Origin: Saccharopolyspora hordei | GTDB lineage: Bacteria > Actinomycetota > Actinomycetes > Mycobacteriales > Pseudonocardiaceae | Direction of reading: 5' to 3' | DNA length: 64,000 bases | Assembly (NCBI RefSeq): GCF_013410345.1 | Contig: NZ_JACCFJ010000001.1 | Span: 2,517,001 to 2,581,000, forward strand | Shown here: positions 46,071 to 57,316 of the stretch, one piece after another | Position numbering within the stretch: position 1 is the first letter of the stretch | Layout: every line of letters begins with the position of its first letter | Position numbers and translations under genes: made by a program | Notes under the pieces: model-generated | Databases searched by the model: none | Told to the model about the DNA's origin: nothing | The model's input: only the letters and a program-made list of their open reading frames with translations

Positions 46071-46916
46071 TCAGTCGCGGCCGAAGAAGTCGCGCGGCAG
46101 AGCGCCGGCCTTGAGCAGCGTCCGGGTCAGCTGGCGGCCGGTTTCGACCAGCTCCTCGGTCCGGGCCTCGCCCAGCGCGCGCCACGGGGCCATCGACATC
46201 GCGTCGGTCGCCACCTCGACCTCCTCGCGCAGCGCGAGCCCCGCCTCGGTGCACCCGCCCTCGTCGTCGACCAGACCGCGCTCGCGCAGCTGCTGCTCCG
46301 CCTCGGCCCACTGGGCCTCGCTCCACTCGCGCAGCGTCCGCGCCGCCGACGGCTTGAAGCCCTCGCCGGTCGCGCTGTGCAGCGCCAGTGCCTGCAGACC
46401 GCTGAGGTCGGCGTGCTGCAGGGCCGCGATGTGCGCGTCGCCGCGGAACTCGCGCAGCAGCGTGACCGCGTGCCAGAGGCGCAGGTGCGGCTCGTCCGGC
46501 CAGTCCAGGTCGGCGTGCGCGGCGAACAGCGGCTTGCCCTCCGGGCCGCACGCCAGGCTCGCCTCGCGGGCCAGCTCGGCCGCCCCGGTCACCGCCGGCG
46601 AGGCGACGTCGTCGAGCATCCGGCGCAGCGCCGCGTCGGCCGCGCGGAAGCGGGCCTCCAGCACCGCGCTCGGGGAGGCGATCGACCAGGCGCGCGGGAT
46701 GTGCTTGGCGACCGACTCGGGGTTGAAGTTGTAGAAGGTCGCCGCGACCACGCCGGGCCCGACCGGACCCATCGCCGCCGACCGGCCCGCGTAGTAGGAC
46801 ATCCGGCCCCGTTCCAGGCCGAGGGCAGCGAAGCCCTCCTCGGCTTCCGGGGCGAAGTAGATCATCGAGTGGATGACTTCCAGGGCGCTCTTGGCCCGGC
46901 GGGCGATCTCGGTCAT
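46071..46916 (-). CDS. SCO6745-like protein
   Basis: A 281-residue helical protein resembling the SCO6745 family. MIYFAPEAEEGFAALGLERGRMSYYAGRSAAMGPVGPGVVAATFYNFNPESVAKHIP is the strongest family-like block. The C-terminal third (ARTLREWSEAQWAEAEQQLRERGLVDDEGGCTEAGLALREEVE) looks like a winged helix. ATG 46916 is chosen over GTG 46922 because a TAGGGT -10 (46928-46923) ends exactly 6 nt before it, overlapping the GTG. The role is unknown. Confidence 0.8.
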   Translation of the reverse strand: MTEIARRAKSALEVIHSMIYFAPEAEEGFAALGLERGRMSYYAGRSAAMGPVGPGVVAATFYNFNPESVAKHIPRAWSIASPSAVLEARFRAADAALRRMLDDVASPAVTGAAELAREASLACGPEGKPLFAAHADLDWPDEPHLRLWHAVTLLREFRGDAHIAALQHADLSGLQALALHSATGEGFKPSAARTLREWSEAQWAEAEQQLRERGLVDDEGGCTEAGLALREEVEVATDAMSMAPWRALGEARTEELVETGRQLTRTLLKAGALPRDFFGRD

Positions 46917-46922
46917 GGCCAC

Positions 46923-46928
46923 ACCCTA
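46923..46928 (-). promoter_or_regulatory. -10 element of SCO6745-like gene (leaderless)
   Basis: TAGGGT on the minus strand, 6 nt from the ATG at 46916; it decides the start. Confidence 0.5.
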
Positions 46929-46954
46929 GATCCGGTGGGCGCCCGCGTCACGGC

Positions 46955-47764
46955 TCAGGTGAGGCGGGTGGTGCGCACCGCCGCGGCGCCGCACACCGCG
47001 CCCCAGGCCAGCAGCACGAGGACTGGCTGCGGGCCCGGCAGCGTGCCGTTGACCAGCACGGCGTCCAGCGCGGCCGCGAGCGCCCCGGACGGCAGGAACC
47101 CGGCCAGCGTCCCCAGCGGGCCGGGCAGGTCCGCGGCGGGCAGCGCCAGCCCACCGGCCAGCAGCAGGACGAACCAGATCGCGTTGGCCAGCGCCAGCAC
47201 GATCTCGGCCCGCAGCGCGCCGCCCACCAGCACCCCGGCGGCGCCGAAGACGAGCGCGCCCAGCACCAGCAGCGGCACCGCGGGCAGCAGCCCGGACAGG
47301 TGCGGCGACCAGCCCAGCAGCACCGCGACCACCCCGAGCACGACCGCCTGCAGCGCCACCACCAGCAGCGTCGCCAGCACCCGGCCGGAGATGAGCGTCC
47401 AGCGCGGCAGCGCCGTCGCGGACAGGCGCTTGAGCACGCCGTAGCGGCGGTCGAAGCCGAGCGCGATCGCCTGCCCGGTGAACGCCGTGGACATCACCGC
47501 CAGCGCCAGGATCCGCGGCACCACCGAGTTCACCCGCGGCTCCGGCAGGTCCCCGATGTGCAGCTCGCTGAGGCCGACCAGCAGCGCCAGCGGGATGACC
47601 AGGGTGAGCAGCGCCTGCTCGCCGTGCCGGACGATGAGCAGCGCCTCGACGCGGGTCTGCGCCAGCAGCATCCGCAGCGGCCGGCCCCGCCCCGGCTTCG
47701 GGGTGAAGGTGCCGGCCGGGAACTGGGCGCCGAGCTCCGGTGTGGCGTTGGCCTCGGCGTTCAC
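46955..47764 (-). CDS. ABC transporter permease (ABC-2 type)
   Basis: A 269-residue ABC-2 exporter permease with about six helices after a 30-residue soluble leader. AVMSTAFTGQAIALGFDRRYGVLKRLSATALPRWTLISGR is the conserved cytoplasmic coupling region of drug/lipid ABC-2 permeases. GTG 47764 overlaps the ATPase stop by GTGA. Its pairing with the ATPase and position before mptB match Rv1457c-Rv1458c. The substrate is unknown; a lipid or lipoglycan precursor is an idea from context only. Confidence 0.88.
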   Translation of the reverse strand: MNAEANATPELGAQFPAGTFTPKPGRGRPLRMLLAQTRVEALLIVRHGEQALLTLVIPLALLVGLSELHIGDLPEPRVNSVVPRILALAVMSTAFTGQAIALGFDRRYGVLKRLSATALPRWTLISGRVLATLLVVALQAVVLGVVAVLLGWSPHLSGLLPAVPLLVLGALVFGAAGVLVGGALRAEIVLALANAIWFVLLLAGGLALPAADLPGPLGTLAGFLPSGALAAALDAVLVNGTLPGPQPVLVLLAWGAVCGAAAVRTTRLT

Positions 47765-48696
47765 GATCGCAGCTCCCGTCCGGTCAGCTCCAGGAAGACG
47801 TCCTCCAGGCTGCGGCGCGTCACCCGCAGCTCCTGCGCCAGCACCCCGTGCTGGGCGCACCAGGCGGTCACCGTGGACACCACCTGGGGGTCCACGTGGC
47901 CACGGACCACGTAGTCGCCCGGCCGCAGCTCACTGGCCTGGCAGTCCTCCGGCAGCGCGGCCAGCAGCAGGTTCAGGTCCAGCCCGGTCTGGGAGCGGAA
48001 GCGCAGCTCCTGCTTGCCGTCCTCGGGCTCGGTCAGCTCGGCGGCGGTGCCGTCGGCGACCGCGCGGCCGTGGTCGACGATCACCACCCGGTCGGCCAGC
48101 GCCTCGGCCTCGTCCATCAGGTGCGTGGTGAGCAGCACGCTCACCCCGTCGCGGCGCAGCGCGCCGACGAGGTCCCAGACCAACCGCCGCGCCTGCGGGT
48201 CCATGCCCGCGGTCGGCTCGTCGAGGAACACCAGCTCCGGCCGCCCCACCAGCGCGCAGGCCAGCGACAACCGCTGCTGCTGGCCGCCGGAGAGCCGCTT
48301 GTAGGGGGTGCGACGGGCGCCGGCCAGGCCGAGCACGTCCAGCAGCCACGCCGGGTCCAGCGGGTCCGCGGCGCAGGCGGCGACCAGTTCGAGCATCTCG
48401 TCGGCCCGCACCCCGGGGTAGGCGCCGCCGCCCTGCGGCATCACGCCGATCCGGGGCCGCAGCGCCTCGGCCTGGGTGTGCGGGTCCAGCCCGAGCACGC
48501 GGACCTCGCCGGAGTCGGGGCGCTGGAAGCCCTCGCAGATCTCCACGGTCGTCGTCTTGCCCGCGCCGTTCGGCCCGAGCAGCGCCAAGACGCTGCCGCG
48601 CGGCAAGCACAGGTCGAGGCCGGCGACGGCGACGGTGTCACCGAAGCGCTTCTCCAGTCCGCGCAGCTGGACGGCCGGACCATCGGCGTTGCTCAC
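47761..48696 (-). CDS. ABC transporter ATP-binding protein
   Basis: A 311-residue ATPase of the DrrA/CcmA-type exporter group. Walker A GPNGAGKTTT, Q-loop VMPQGGGAYPG, signature LSGGQQQRLSLA, Walker B LVFLDEPTAGMDP and the H-loop His in TTHLMDEAEAL are intact, with a C-terminal extension of about 80 residues. GTG 48696 is chosen; TAGGCT (48710-48705) places the transcript start a base or two upstream, so the message is nearly leaderless. Confidence 0.92.
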   Translation of the reverse strand: MSNADGPAVQLRGLEKRFGDTVAVAGLDLCLPRGSVLALLGPNGAGKTTTVEICEGFQRPDSGEVRVLGLDPHTQAEALRPRIGVMPQGGGAYPGVRADEMLELVAACAADPLDPAWLLDVLGLAGARRTPYKRLSGGQQQRLSLACALVGRPELVFLDEPTAGMDPQARRLVWDLVGALRRDGVSVLLTTHLMDEAEALADRVVIVDHGRAVADGTAAELTEPEDGKQELRFRSQTGLDLNLLLAALPEDCQASELRPGDYVVRGHVDPQVVSTVTAWCAQHGVLAQELRVTRRSLEDVFLELTGRELRS

Positions 48697-48704
48697 GGGA
48701 ACCA

Positions 48705-48710
48705 AGCCTA
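48705..48710 (-). promoter_or_regulatory. -10 element of the ABC operon
   Basis: TAGGCT on the minus strand, 8 nt from the GTG at 48696, within the mptB-ABC junction. Confidence 0.45.
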
Positions 48711-50264
48711 TTGCGTGACCGGCCGAACACCGCTGCGGGTCGGCAGCAGCCGGGGCACCTTGCCGCGCACCAGCCACAGCGTGATCGCGAAGGCGATGAC
48801 CGCGGCGATCACGGCCAACGGGATCTGGTACACGCGCAGCGGGAAGCCGGCCCCGGTCGGTGGCACGAACAGCGACACCGCGGCGCAGATCACCGCGGCG
48901 GTGACCCGGAACCGGTTGTTGTTGGTCGCCAGCGCCAGCGGCACCACCGACCACAGCAGGTACCAGGGCCACAGCACCGGCACGGCCAGCGCCAGCGTCA
49001 GGTAGGTGATGCCCATCCCGGCCAGCGGCTCGACGCGCCCGCGGAAGGACAGCCAGAGCATCCGCACGCACACCACCGCGACCACCAGGTAGCCGATGAT
49101 CTTGGTGATCACCAGCATCGCGTCCGTCTGGTTGCCCAGCCCCAGCAGCGTGCTCAACCCGCCGCCGGTCATGCCGAACGCGGTCAGCGGCGCCATGAAC
49201 GTCTTGACCCGGTTCGGCACGTCGAAGGTGTCGATCCAGCCCAGGCCCCAGCCGCTGGCGACCGTGATGATCGTCATGGTGGTCAGGAACACCGCGGTGA
49301 GCAGCGCCGCCACCCCGAACAGGTCGCGGAACCGGCCGCCCCGGCGCAGCGCCAGGTAGATGCCGAAGAAGCCGAGCGCGATCCAGCCCGGCGGCTTGAT
49401 CGCCCCCGCGATGCTGAGCAGCACGCCGGCGGCGATGGTGCCCGGCAGCGTCTGGTAGCGCAGGCCCAGCTCGATCGCGGCCAGCATGATGCCGACCATC
49501 AGGGCCTCGTTGTGCATGCCGCTGACCACGTGGAACAGCACGATCGGGTTGGCCGCGCCGAGCCACAGCGCGGCGGCCGGGTGCACCCCGCAGCGGCGCG
49601 CCAGTCGCGGGATCGCCCAGATCGCCAGGGCCAGACCGCACAGCATCACGACGCGCCACACCAGCACCCCGAACACCACGTCGTCGCCGACGACGCGGGA
49701 GATGACCTGCCCGAACATGAGGAACAGCGGCCCGTACGGGGACGGGGTGTCGCGCCAGATGTTGGGCACGTTCGCGGTGAACGGGTGGTCCACGCCCAGC
49801 GCGGCGGCCGAGCCCAGCACGTACGGGTTGAAGCCCCGGGCGGCCACCTCGCTCTGCGCCAGGTAGCTGTACATGTCGGTGCTGAACAGCGGCGGGGCCA
49901 GCGCCAGCGGCAGCGCCCACATCGCCAGCGTGCGGGCCAGCTGGGTCACCGACAGCATCCGCCCGCGTCCCGGCCAGCACAGCCGGCCCAGCCACAGCCA
50001 GGCGATCACGACCATGAAGATGCCCAGCCAGCAGCAGGCCATGGCCACCGTCGGCACCCGGACGGGCAGCCCGATCAGCCGGGCCCCGGACAGCGGGTTG
50101 TCCACCGGGGCAGCCCCGGCGCCGATCGATCCGACGGCGAGCACCAGCGAGCCGGTGGTGCCGAACCGGCGGACCACGTCGAGCTGACGCCGCTCGCCCC
50201 GGTCCAGGGGTTCGGCCGCCTCGTCGGGAGCCGTTCGTCTGCTGGTCGCTTCACCTGCCGCCAC
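48708..50264 (-). CDS. mptB: Polyprenol-phosphomannose alpha-1,6-mannosyltransferase
   Basis: GT-C membrane glycosyltransferase of 518 residues and about 13 helices. PLFSTDMYSYLAQSEVAARGFNPYV carries the acidic motif of the first extracellular loop where polyprenol-P-mannose is used; NVPNIWRDTPSPYGPLFL and AIKPPGWIAL are further family blocks. The homologue Rv1459c/MptB extends the alpha-1,6-mannan core of lipomannan. GTG 50264 is near a TACGCT element and divergent from sufR. The exact product in this organism is inferred. Confidence 0.88.
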   Translation of the reverse strand: MAAGEATSRRTAPDEAAEPLDRGERRQLDVVRRFGTTGSLVLAVGSIGAGAAPVDNPLSGARLIGLPVRVPTVAMACCWLGIFMVVIAWLWLGRLCWPGRGRMLSVTQLARTLAMWALPLALAPPLFSTDMYSYLAQSEVAARGFNPYVLGSAAALGVDHPFTANVPNIWRDTPSPYGPLFLMFGQVISRVVGDDVVFGVLVWRVVMLCGLALAIWAIPRLARRCGVHPAAALWLGAANPIVLFHVVSGMHNEALMVGIMLAAIELGLRYQTLPGTIAAGVLLSIAGAIKPPGWIALGFFGIYLALRRGGRFRDLFGVAALLTAVFLTTMTIITVASGWGLGWIDTFDVPNRVKTFMAPLTAFGMTGGGLSTLLGLGNQTDAMLVITKIIGYLVVAVVCVRMLWLSFRGRVEPLAGMGITYLTLALAVPVLWPWYLLWSVVPLALATNNNRFRVTAAVICAAVSLFVPPTGAGFPLRVYQIPLAVIAAVIAFAITLWLVRGKVPRLLPTRSGVRPVTQ

Positions 50265-50336
50265 GACGACGTAGCGTAATCGCGTGAGTCAGGTCACGGG
50301 CGCGCCCTGCGTTCTGGTGCCCCGGGCCGAAATAGG

Positions 50337-50350
50337 TAACATTCGTGTTG
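50337..50350. promoter_or_regulatory. Candidate SufR box overlapping sufR -10
   Basis: TAAC-N6-GTTG differs by one base from the CAAC-N6-GTTG pattern I recall for SufR sites in other bacteria. It overlaps a TAACAT -10 (50337-50342) that ends 7 nt before the sufR GTG, so binding would block a leaderless autoregulated promoter. Confidence 0.5.
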
Positions 50351-51105
50351 TGAAAAACGTCGGGACGTCAACCGCTGCGGCGGCCGAGCCGGGCCAGGCC
50401 GCCCAGCACGGCACGCACGGCGACGGACGCACCCGGCACGCGGTCGCGCGATTGCTGCTGGAACGAGGACCGATCACCGCTGCAGCGGTGGCCGACGAAC
50501 TCGGGTTGAGCCCCACCGCGGTGCGCCGGCACCTCGACGTGCTGGTCGCCGAGGGCGAGGCCCACACCCGGGAGGCCTCCCCGCGGAGGCGTCGGGGCCG
50601 TGGCCGGCCGGCCAAGCTCTTCCTCCTCACCGAGGTGGGCAGGGCACGGTTCGGGCACGCCTACGACGACCTGGCGGTGGCCGCACTGCGGTTCATCGCC
50701 GAGCACGACGGCGAGCAGGCGGTCCGCGAGTTCGCCGAGCGACGGATGGCCGCCCTGGTGGCCAACCACCGCGAGGCGCTGGCGGCCGCCCGCAACCCGG
50801 CGGAGCGCGCTGAGGCCCTTGCCGACGCGCTCACCAGGGAGGGCTACGCTGCCTCGACGCGAAGCGTCGGAAGCGGCGAGCAGCTCTGCCAGCACCACTG
50901 CCCGGTGGCGCACGTCGCTGCGGACTTCCCGCAGCTGTGCGAGGCCGAGACCGCGGCTTTCGCCGAGGTCCTCGGCACCCACGTGCAGCGGTTGGCCACC
51001 ATCGCGAACGGCGATGCGGTCTGCACCACGCACGTGCCGACCACGCGGTTCGCGGATCCCGACCCGAACACCGCCCCGAATCCTGATGGAGGGGAGCCCG
51101 TATGA
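50350..51105 (+). CDS. sufR: Iron-sulfur cluster repressor SufR
   Basis: A 251-residue DeoR-like winged-helix repressor that senses Fe-S status. The helix-turn-helix (about 28-85) includes [37 protein letters not shown]; a basic wing follows ([17 protein letters not shown]). Cluster ligands are in [24 protein letters not shown] 50350 is preferred to 50284 because the latter precedes the -10. The stop overlaps sufB (ATGA), giving an autoregulated suf operon. Confidence 0.93.
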   Translation: MKNVGTSTAAAAEPGQAAQHGTHGDGRTRHAVARLLLERGPITAAAVADELGLSPTAVRRHLDVLVAEGEAHTREASPRRRRGRGRPAKLFLLTEVGRARFGHAYDDLAVAALRFIAEHDGEQAVREFAERRMAALVANHREALAAARNPAERAEALADALTREGYAASTRSVGSGEQLCQHHCPVAHVAADFPQLCEAETAAFAEVLGTHVQRLATIANGDAVCTTHVPTTRFADPDPNTAPNPDGGEPV

Positions 51106-52556
51106 CTGCCGCTGCGGAGCAGCGCACACCCACCACGGCTGACCAGCAGTTGAGCCAGGACGAGATCCTGGCCAGTGTCGGCAACTACGAGTACGGCTGG
51201 GCCGACCCGGACGTCGCGGGCGCCAGCGCCCGCCGTGGTCTGGACGAGGACGTCGTCCGTGACATCTCGGCGAAGAAGGACGAGCCCGAGTGGATGCTCG
51301 AGGCCCGTCTGAAGGCGCTGCGGTTGTTCGACCGCAAGCCGATGCCGAACTGGGGTGCCGACCTGTCCGGCATCGACTTCGACAACATCAAGTACTTCGT
51401 CCGCTCCACCGAGCAGCAGGCCCAGACCTGGGACGACCTGCCCGAGGACATCAAGCGGACCTACGACAAGCTGGGCATCCCGGAGGCGGAGAAGCAGCGC
51501 CTCGTCGCGGGTGTGGCCGCCCAGTACGAGTCGGAGGTCGTCTACCACAAGATCCGCGACGACCTCGAGGCCCAGGGCGTCATCTTCCTGGACACCGACA
51601 CCGGCCTGAAGGAACACCCGGAGCTGTTCAAGGAGTACTTCGGCTCGGTCATCCCGGCCGGTGACAACAAGTTCTCCGCGCTGAACACCGCGGTCTGGTC
51701 GGGCGGCTCCTTCATCTACGTGCCGCCGGGCGTGCACGTCGACATCCCGCTGCAGGCCTACTTCCGGATCAACACCGAGAACATGGGCCAGTTCGAGCGG
51801 ACCCTGATCGTCGTCGACGAGGGTGCCTACGTGCACTACGTCGAGGGCTGCACCGCGCCGATCTACTCCAGCGACTCGCTGCACTCGGCCGTCGTCGAGA
51901 TCGTCGTCAAGAAGGGCGCCCGCTGCCGCTACACGACGATCCAGAACTGGTCGAACAACGTCTACAACCTGGTCACCAAGCGCGCCAAGGCCGAAGAGGG
52001 CGCGACCATGGAGTGGGTCGACGGCAACCTCGGCTCCAAGGTGACCATGAAGTACCCGTCGGTGTTCCTGATGGGCGAGCACGCCAAGGGCGAGGTGCTC
52101 TCGGTGGCGTTCGCCGGTGAGGGCCAGCACCAGGACGCCGGCGCGAAGATGGAGCACCTGGCGCCGCACACCTCCTCGACGATCGTCTCCAAGTCGATCG
52201 CCCGCGGCGGTGGCCGCACCTCCTACCGGGGCCTGGTGAAGGTCGCCAAGCGCGCCCGCCACTCCTCGTCGAACGTCAAGTGCGACGCGCTGCTGGTCGA
52301 CACCATCAGCCGCTCCGACACCTACCCGTACGTCGACGTCCGCAACGACGACGTCGCCATGGGCCACGAGGCCACGGTGTCGAAGGTCAGCGACGACCAG
52401 CTGTTCTACCTGATGCAGCGGGGCCTGACCGAGGACGAGGCGATGGCGATGATCGTGCGCGGCTTCGTCGAGCCGATCGCCCGCGAACTCCCCATGGAAT
52501 ACGCACTGGAACTGAACCGACTGATCGAGCTGCAGATGGAAGGGGCCGTCGGCTGA
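51102..52556 (+). CDS. sufB: Fe-S assembly scaffold protein SufB
   Basis: Core scaffold subunit of the SufBCD complex, 484 residues. [12 protein letters not shown] opens the protein; [40 protein letters not shown] and [24 protein letters not shown] are conserved beta-helix blocks. No intein interrupts it, unlike the M. tuberculosis SufB. ATG overlaps the sufR stop with GGAGGGGAG upstream; one base separates its stop from sufD. Confidence 0.96.
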   Translation: MTAAAEQRTPTTADQQLSQDEILASVGNYEYGWADPDVAGASARRGLDEDVVRDISAKKDEPEWMLEARLKALRLFDRKPMPNWGADLSGIDFDNIKYFVRSTEQQAQTWDDLPEDIKRTYDKLGIPEAEKQRLVAGVAAQYESEVVYHKIRDDLEAQGVIFLDTDTGLKEHPELFKEYFGSVIPAGDNKFSALNTAVWSGGSFIYVPPGVHVDIPLQAYFRINTENMGQFERTLIVVDEGAYVHYVEGCTAPIYSSDSLHSAVVEIVVKKGARCRYTTIQNWSNNVYNLVTKRAKAEEGATMEWVDGNLGSKVTMKYPSVFLMGEHAKGEVLSVAFAGEGQHQDAGAKMEHLAPHTSSTIVSKSIARGGGRTSYRGLVKVAKRARHSSSNVKCDALLVDTISRSDTYPYVDVRNDDVAMGHEATVSKVSDDQLFYLMQRGLTEDEAMAMIVRGFVEPIARELPMEYALELNRLIELQMEGAVG

Positions 52557-52557
52557 G

Positions 52558-53742
52558 ATGACGAGCACCACCAAGACCGACGCCCAGCACGGCCTCGGCG
52601 AGCACTCGCACGGCGGCGCCGTCGTGCCGCAGGTCTCCCGGGGGTCGCGCTTCACCTCCTACGACGTCGAGGCCTTCGAGGTCCCCGGCGGTCGCGAGGA
52701 GGACTGGCGGTTCACGCCGCTGAAGCGGCTCAAGGGCCTGCACGACGGCACCGCCACCGCGACCGGCAACATCAAGGTCGAGGTCACCGGCGACGGGGCG
52801 ACCGTGGAGACCGTGGGTCGCGAGGACGCGCGGATCGGTGAGGGCGGCGTGCCCGCCGACCGCGTCGCCGCGCAGGCGTGGAGCTCCTTCACCGAGGCGA
52901 CCGTCGTCACCGTCCCCAAGGAGACCAAGCCGGAGGGCCCGATCACCGTCACGGTGCACGGGCCGGGCGAAGGTCAGGTCGCGTTCGGGCACATCCAGGT
53001 GCGTGCCGAGCAGTTCGCCGAAGCCGTGGTCGTCGTCGACTACCGCGGCTCCGGCACGCTGGGCGACAACATCGAGTTCGTCGTCGGCGACGGTGCGCAG
53101 CTGCGCGTCATCTCGGTGCACGACTGGGAGGACGACGCCACCCAGGTGAGCTCCGAGCACGCCAAGCTGGGCCGCGACGCGGTGTTCCGGCACCTGGCGG
53201 TCACCCTCGGCGGTGACCTGGTGCGGGTCAACACCACCGTCAACTACGGGGACCGGGGTGGCGACGCCGAGCTGCTCGGCCTGTACTTCGCCGACGCCGG
53301 TCAGCACCTCGAGCACCGGATGCTGGTCGACCACGCGGTGCCGAACTGCCGCAGCAACGTGCTGTACAAGGGCGCGCTGCAGGGCGACTCGGCGCACTCG
53401 GTGTGGATCGGTGACGTGCTGATCCGTGCCGAGGCCGAGGGCACCGACACCTACGAGCTCAACCGCAACCTGGTGCTGACCGAGGGCGCGCGTGCCGACT
53501 CGGTGCCGAACCTGGAGATCGAGACCGGTGAGATCGAGGGCGCCGGCCACGCCAGCGCCACCGGCCGCTTCGACGACGAGCAGCTGTTCTACCTGCAGGC
53601 CCGGGGCATCCCGCAGGACCAGGCCCGCCGCCTGGTGGTGCGCGGCTTCTTCGGCGAGCTGCTGCAGAAGATCACCGTGCCCGAGGTCCGCGAGCGGCTC
53701 GAAGCCGCCATCGAGGACGAACTCGCCGTCGTCGGCGCCTGA
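52558..53742 (+). CDS. sufD: Fe-S assembly protein SufD
   Basis: SufB paralogue and partner in the SufBC2D scaffold, 394 residues. REEDWRFTPLKRLKGL is the N-terminal block; the C-terminal beta-helix has LVDHAVPNCRSNVLYKGALQGDSAHSVWIGDVLI with the conserved Cys and the ending RRLVVRGFFGELLQKI typical of SufD. Translation starts 1 nt after sufB. Confidence 0.95.
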   Translation: MTSTTKTDAQHGLGEHSHGGAVVPQVSRGSRFTSYDVEAFEVPGGREEDWRFTPLKRLKGLHDGTATATGNIKVEVTGDGATVETVGREDARIGEGGVPADRVAAQAWSSFTEATVVTVPKETKPEGPITVTVHGPGEGQVAFGHIQVRAEQFAEAVVVVDYRGSGTLGDNIEFVVGDGAQLRVISVHDWEDDATQVSSEHAKLGRDAVFRHLAVTLGGDLVRVNTTVNYGDRGGDAELLGLYFADAGQHLEHRMLVDHAVPNCRSNVLYKGALQGDSAHSVWIGDVLIRAEAEGTDTYELNRNLVLTEGARADSVPNLEIETGEIEGAGHASATGRFDDEQLFYLQARGIPQDQARRLVVRGFFGELLQKITVPEVRERLEAAIEDELAVVGA

Positions 53743-53775
53743 CCCCCAAGCCTGAACAGGAGATCGAAGAAGACA

Positions 53776-55844
<2,069 letters not shown>

Positions 55845-55868
55845 CCGGACCTGCCGGGGAAACTCTTC

Positions 55869-56327
55869 ATGCAGCTGGAGCAGATGTACCAGGAGATCAT
55901 CCTGGACCACTACCGCAATCCGCACCGCCACGGGCTGCGGGAGCCCTACGACGCCGAGTCGTTCCAGGTCAACCCGACCTGCGGCGACGAGGTCACCCTC
56001 CGGGTTCGGTTGATCGGTGCCGACGAGGACGCGATCGTGGAGGACGTGTCCTACGCGGGGCAGGGTTGTTCGATCAGCCAGGCCTCCGTGTCGGTGCTGA
56101 CAGACCTGGTGGTCGGCAAGCCGCTGAAGGAGGCGATGGCCACTGAGTCGGCGTTCAGCGAGCTGATGCACGGCCGTGGCAAGGTGGAGCCGGACGAGGA
56201 CGTCCTGGAGGACGGCATCGCCTTCGCGGGCGTGGCGAAGTACCCGATGCGCGTGAAGTGCGCGCTGCTGGGTTGGATGGCTTTCAAGGACGCGGTGTCC
56301 CGCGTCGTTGTCGAGGAGGCTTCATGA
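55869..56327 (+). CDS. sufU: Sulfur-transfer protein SufU
   Basis: Zinc-dependent sulfurtransferase that accepts persulfide from SufS, 152 residues. The zinc ligands C38 (NPTCGDEV), D40, C67 (GQGCSIS) and C131 (VKCALLGW) are present, with the insertion between helices that separates SufU from IscU. The stop overlaps the next gene by ATGA. Confidence 0.95.
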   Translation: MQLEQMYQEIILDHYRNPHRHGLREPYDAESFQVNPTCGDEVTLRVRLIGADEDAIVEDVSYAGQGCSISQASVSVLTDLVVGKPLKEAMATESAFSELMHGRGKVEPDEDVLEDGIAFAGVAKYPMRVKCALLGWMAFKDAVSRVVVEEAS

Positions 56328-56734
56328 GCGAGCAAGCCCCGGTGCAGCAGGAGACCGACGTCGAACGGACCGCCGAAGCGCTGCCCGACCAGACGTCGCC
56401 GTCCGCCGAGGTCGCCTCGCTGGAAGACGTCGAGGAGGCGCTGCGTGACGTCGTGGACCCCGAGCTGGGGATCAACGTCGTCGACCTCGGCCTGGTGTAC
56501 GACATCCGGGTCGAGGAGGACAACACCGCCACCGTCGACATGACGTTGACCTCGGCGGCGTGCCCGCTGACCGACGTCATCGAGGAGCAGGCGCGGGCCG
56601 CGCTCACCGGTGGCCCGGGCGGCGGTCTCGTCAAGGACTTCCGCATCAACTGGGTGTGGATGCCCCCGTGGGGGCCGGAGAAGATCACGGAGGAAGGCCG
56701 CGAGCAGCTGCGTGCTCTCGGGTTCACCGTGTGA
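56324..56734 (+). CDS. DUF59/MIP18-family Fe-S assembly protein (SufT-like)
   Basis: A 136-residue protein with an acidic disordered N-terminus (about 1-35) and one DUF59 domain: VEEALRDVVDPELGINVVDLGLVYDIRVEE, then TLTSAACPLTDVIEEQ with the conserved Cys, and VWMPPWGPEKIT. Last gene of the suf operon, as with Rv1466. Probably a cluster carrier or maturation factor. Ends before a T-tract hairpin. Confidence 0.92.
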   Translation: MSEQAPVQQETDVERTAEALPDQTSPSAEVASLEDVEEALRDVVDPELGINVVDLGLVYDIRVEEDNTATVDMTLTSAACPLTDVIEEQARAALTGGPGGGLVKDFRINWVWMPPWGPEKITEEGREQLRALGFTV

Positions 56735-56755
56735 TCTCCAGGTCCGACGCGAACC

Positions 56756-56788
56756 AGGGGTGTCGGGCGTTCGTCGCCCGGCGCCCCT
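56756..56788 (+). terminator. suf operon terminator
   Basis: AGGGG and CGGGCG on the left arm pair with CGCCCG and CCCCT on the right, joined through G-U wobbles into a 14-bp stem with a TTCGT loop, followed by CTTTC. The best intrinsic terminator in the window. Confidence 0.8.
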
Positions 56789-57276
56789 CTTTCGTGCCCG
56801 CTGTGGAGTTGTCAAGGTCCTTGCCCCGCCGCGGCGGGGTGTTCTGACTGGGACCCGGGTCCGGCGTCGGCTGACCGGTGGGGTGCGGGTCGGCGCGTTC
56901 CCGGTCGGTCTCGCGCTGGCGGACCCGCGTCACGGCGACGGCCCGGTGCGGAGCGACCGCTGACGACGTGCTCGGTGGTCCCCGCAGTGGTCGCGACCGT
57001 TCCCGGCTCGGTCGCGGACCGTCTCGCTGTGGTCCCACGCGGTGCTGCGCATCGGGAATCCCTCCTGTGGCGCGGTGGTCGTGCCGGTGTTCTCGTCGGT
57101 CCACACCGGACGGTGGGGTCATCGGCGGGCTCATGCCTCGATGATGCCAGGTGTCGAACACGGTTTCGATCGATCACCTGTCGCTCGATGCGGTGATCAT
57201 CGCGCCGGGGCCGGTCCTCGACGGTCGACCGCCCAGGCATCCGCGGAGGAGGCCCTCCACGCCCACCCGGCTCCGC
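56789..57276. other. Non-coding gap between suf operon and beta-helix gene
   Basis: About 490 bp without a supportable gene; the open frames on both strands are low-complexity Arg/Pro shadows. Contents: CAAGGTCCTTG (56813-56823), an 11-nt odd palindrome; immediately after it the perfect 16-nt palindrome CCCCGCCGCGGCGGGG (56824-56839); and a possible -10 at the right end. No tRNA or known riboswitch seen. Confidence 0.55.
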
Positions 57277-57282
57277 TATCTT
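57277..57282 (+). promoter_or_regulatory. Candidate -10 element of beta-helix gene
   Basis: TATCTT lies about 40 nt before the TTG start, with GAGGGGAGC between as ribosome site. Confidence 0.4.
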
Positions 57283-57316
57283 GCGCTGCAGATCGTGGGC
57301 AGAGGGGAGCGAGCGG

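Noticed and set aside
56840..57276. Small gene in the post-suf gap
   Set aside because: All frames are Arg/Pro/Gly-rich with no ribosome site or family motif.
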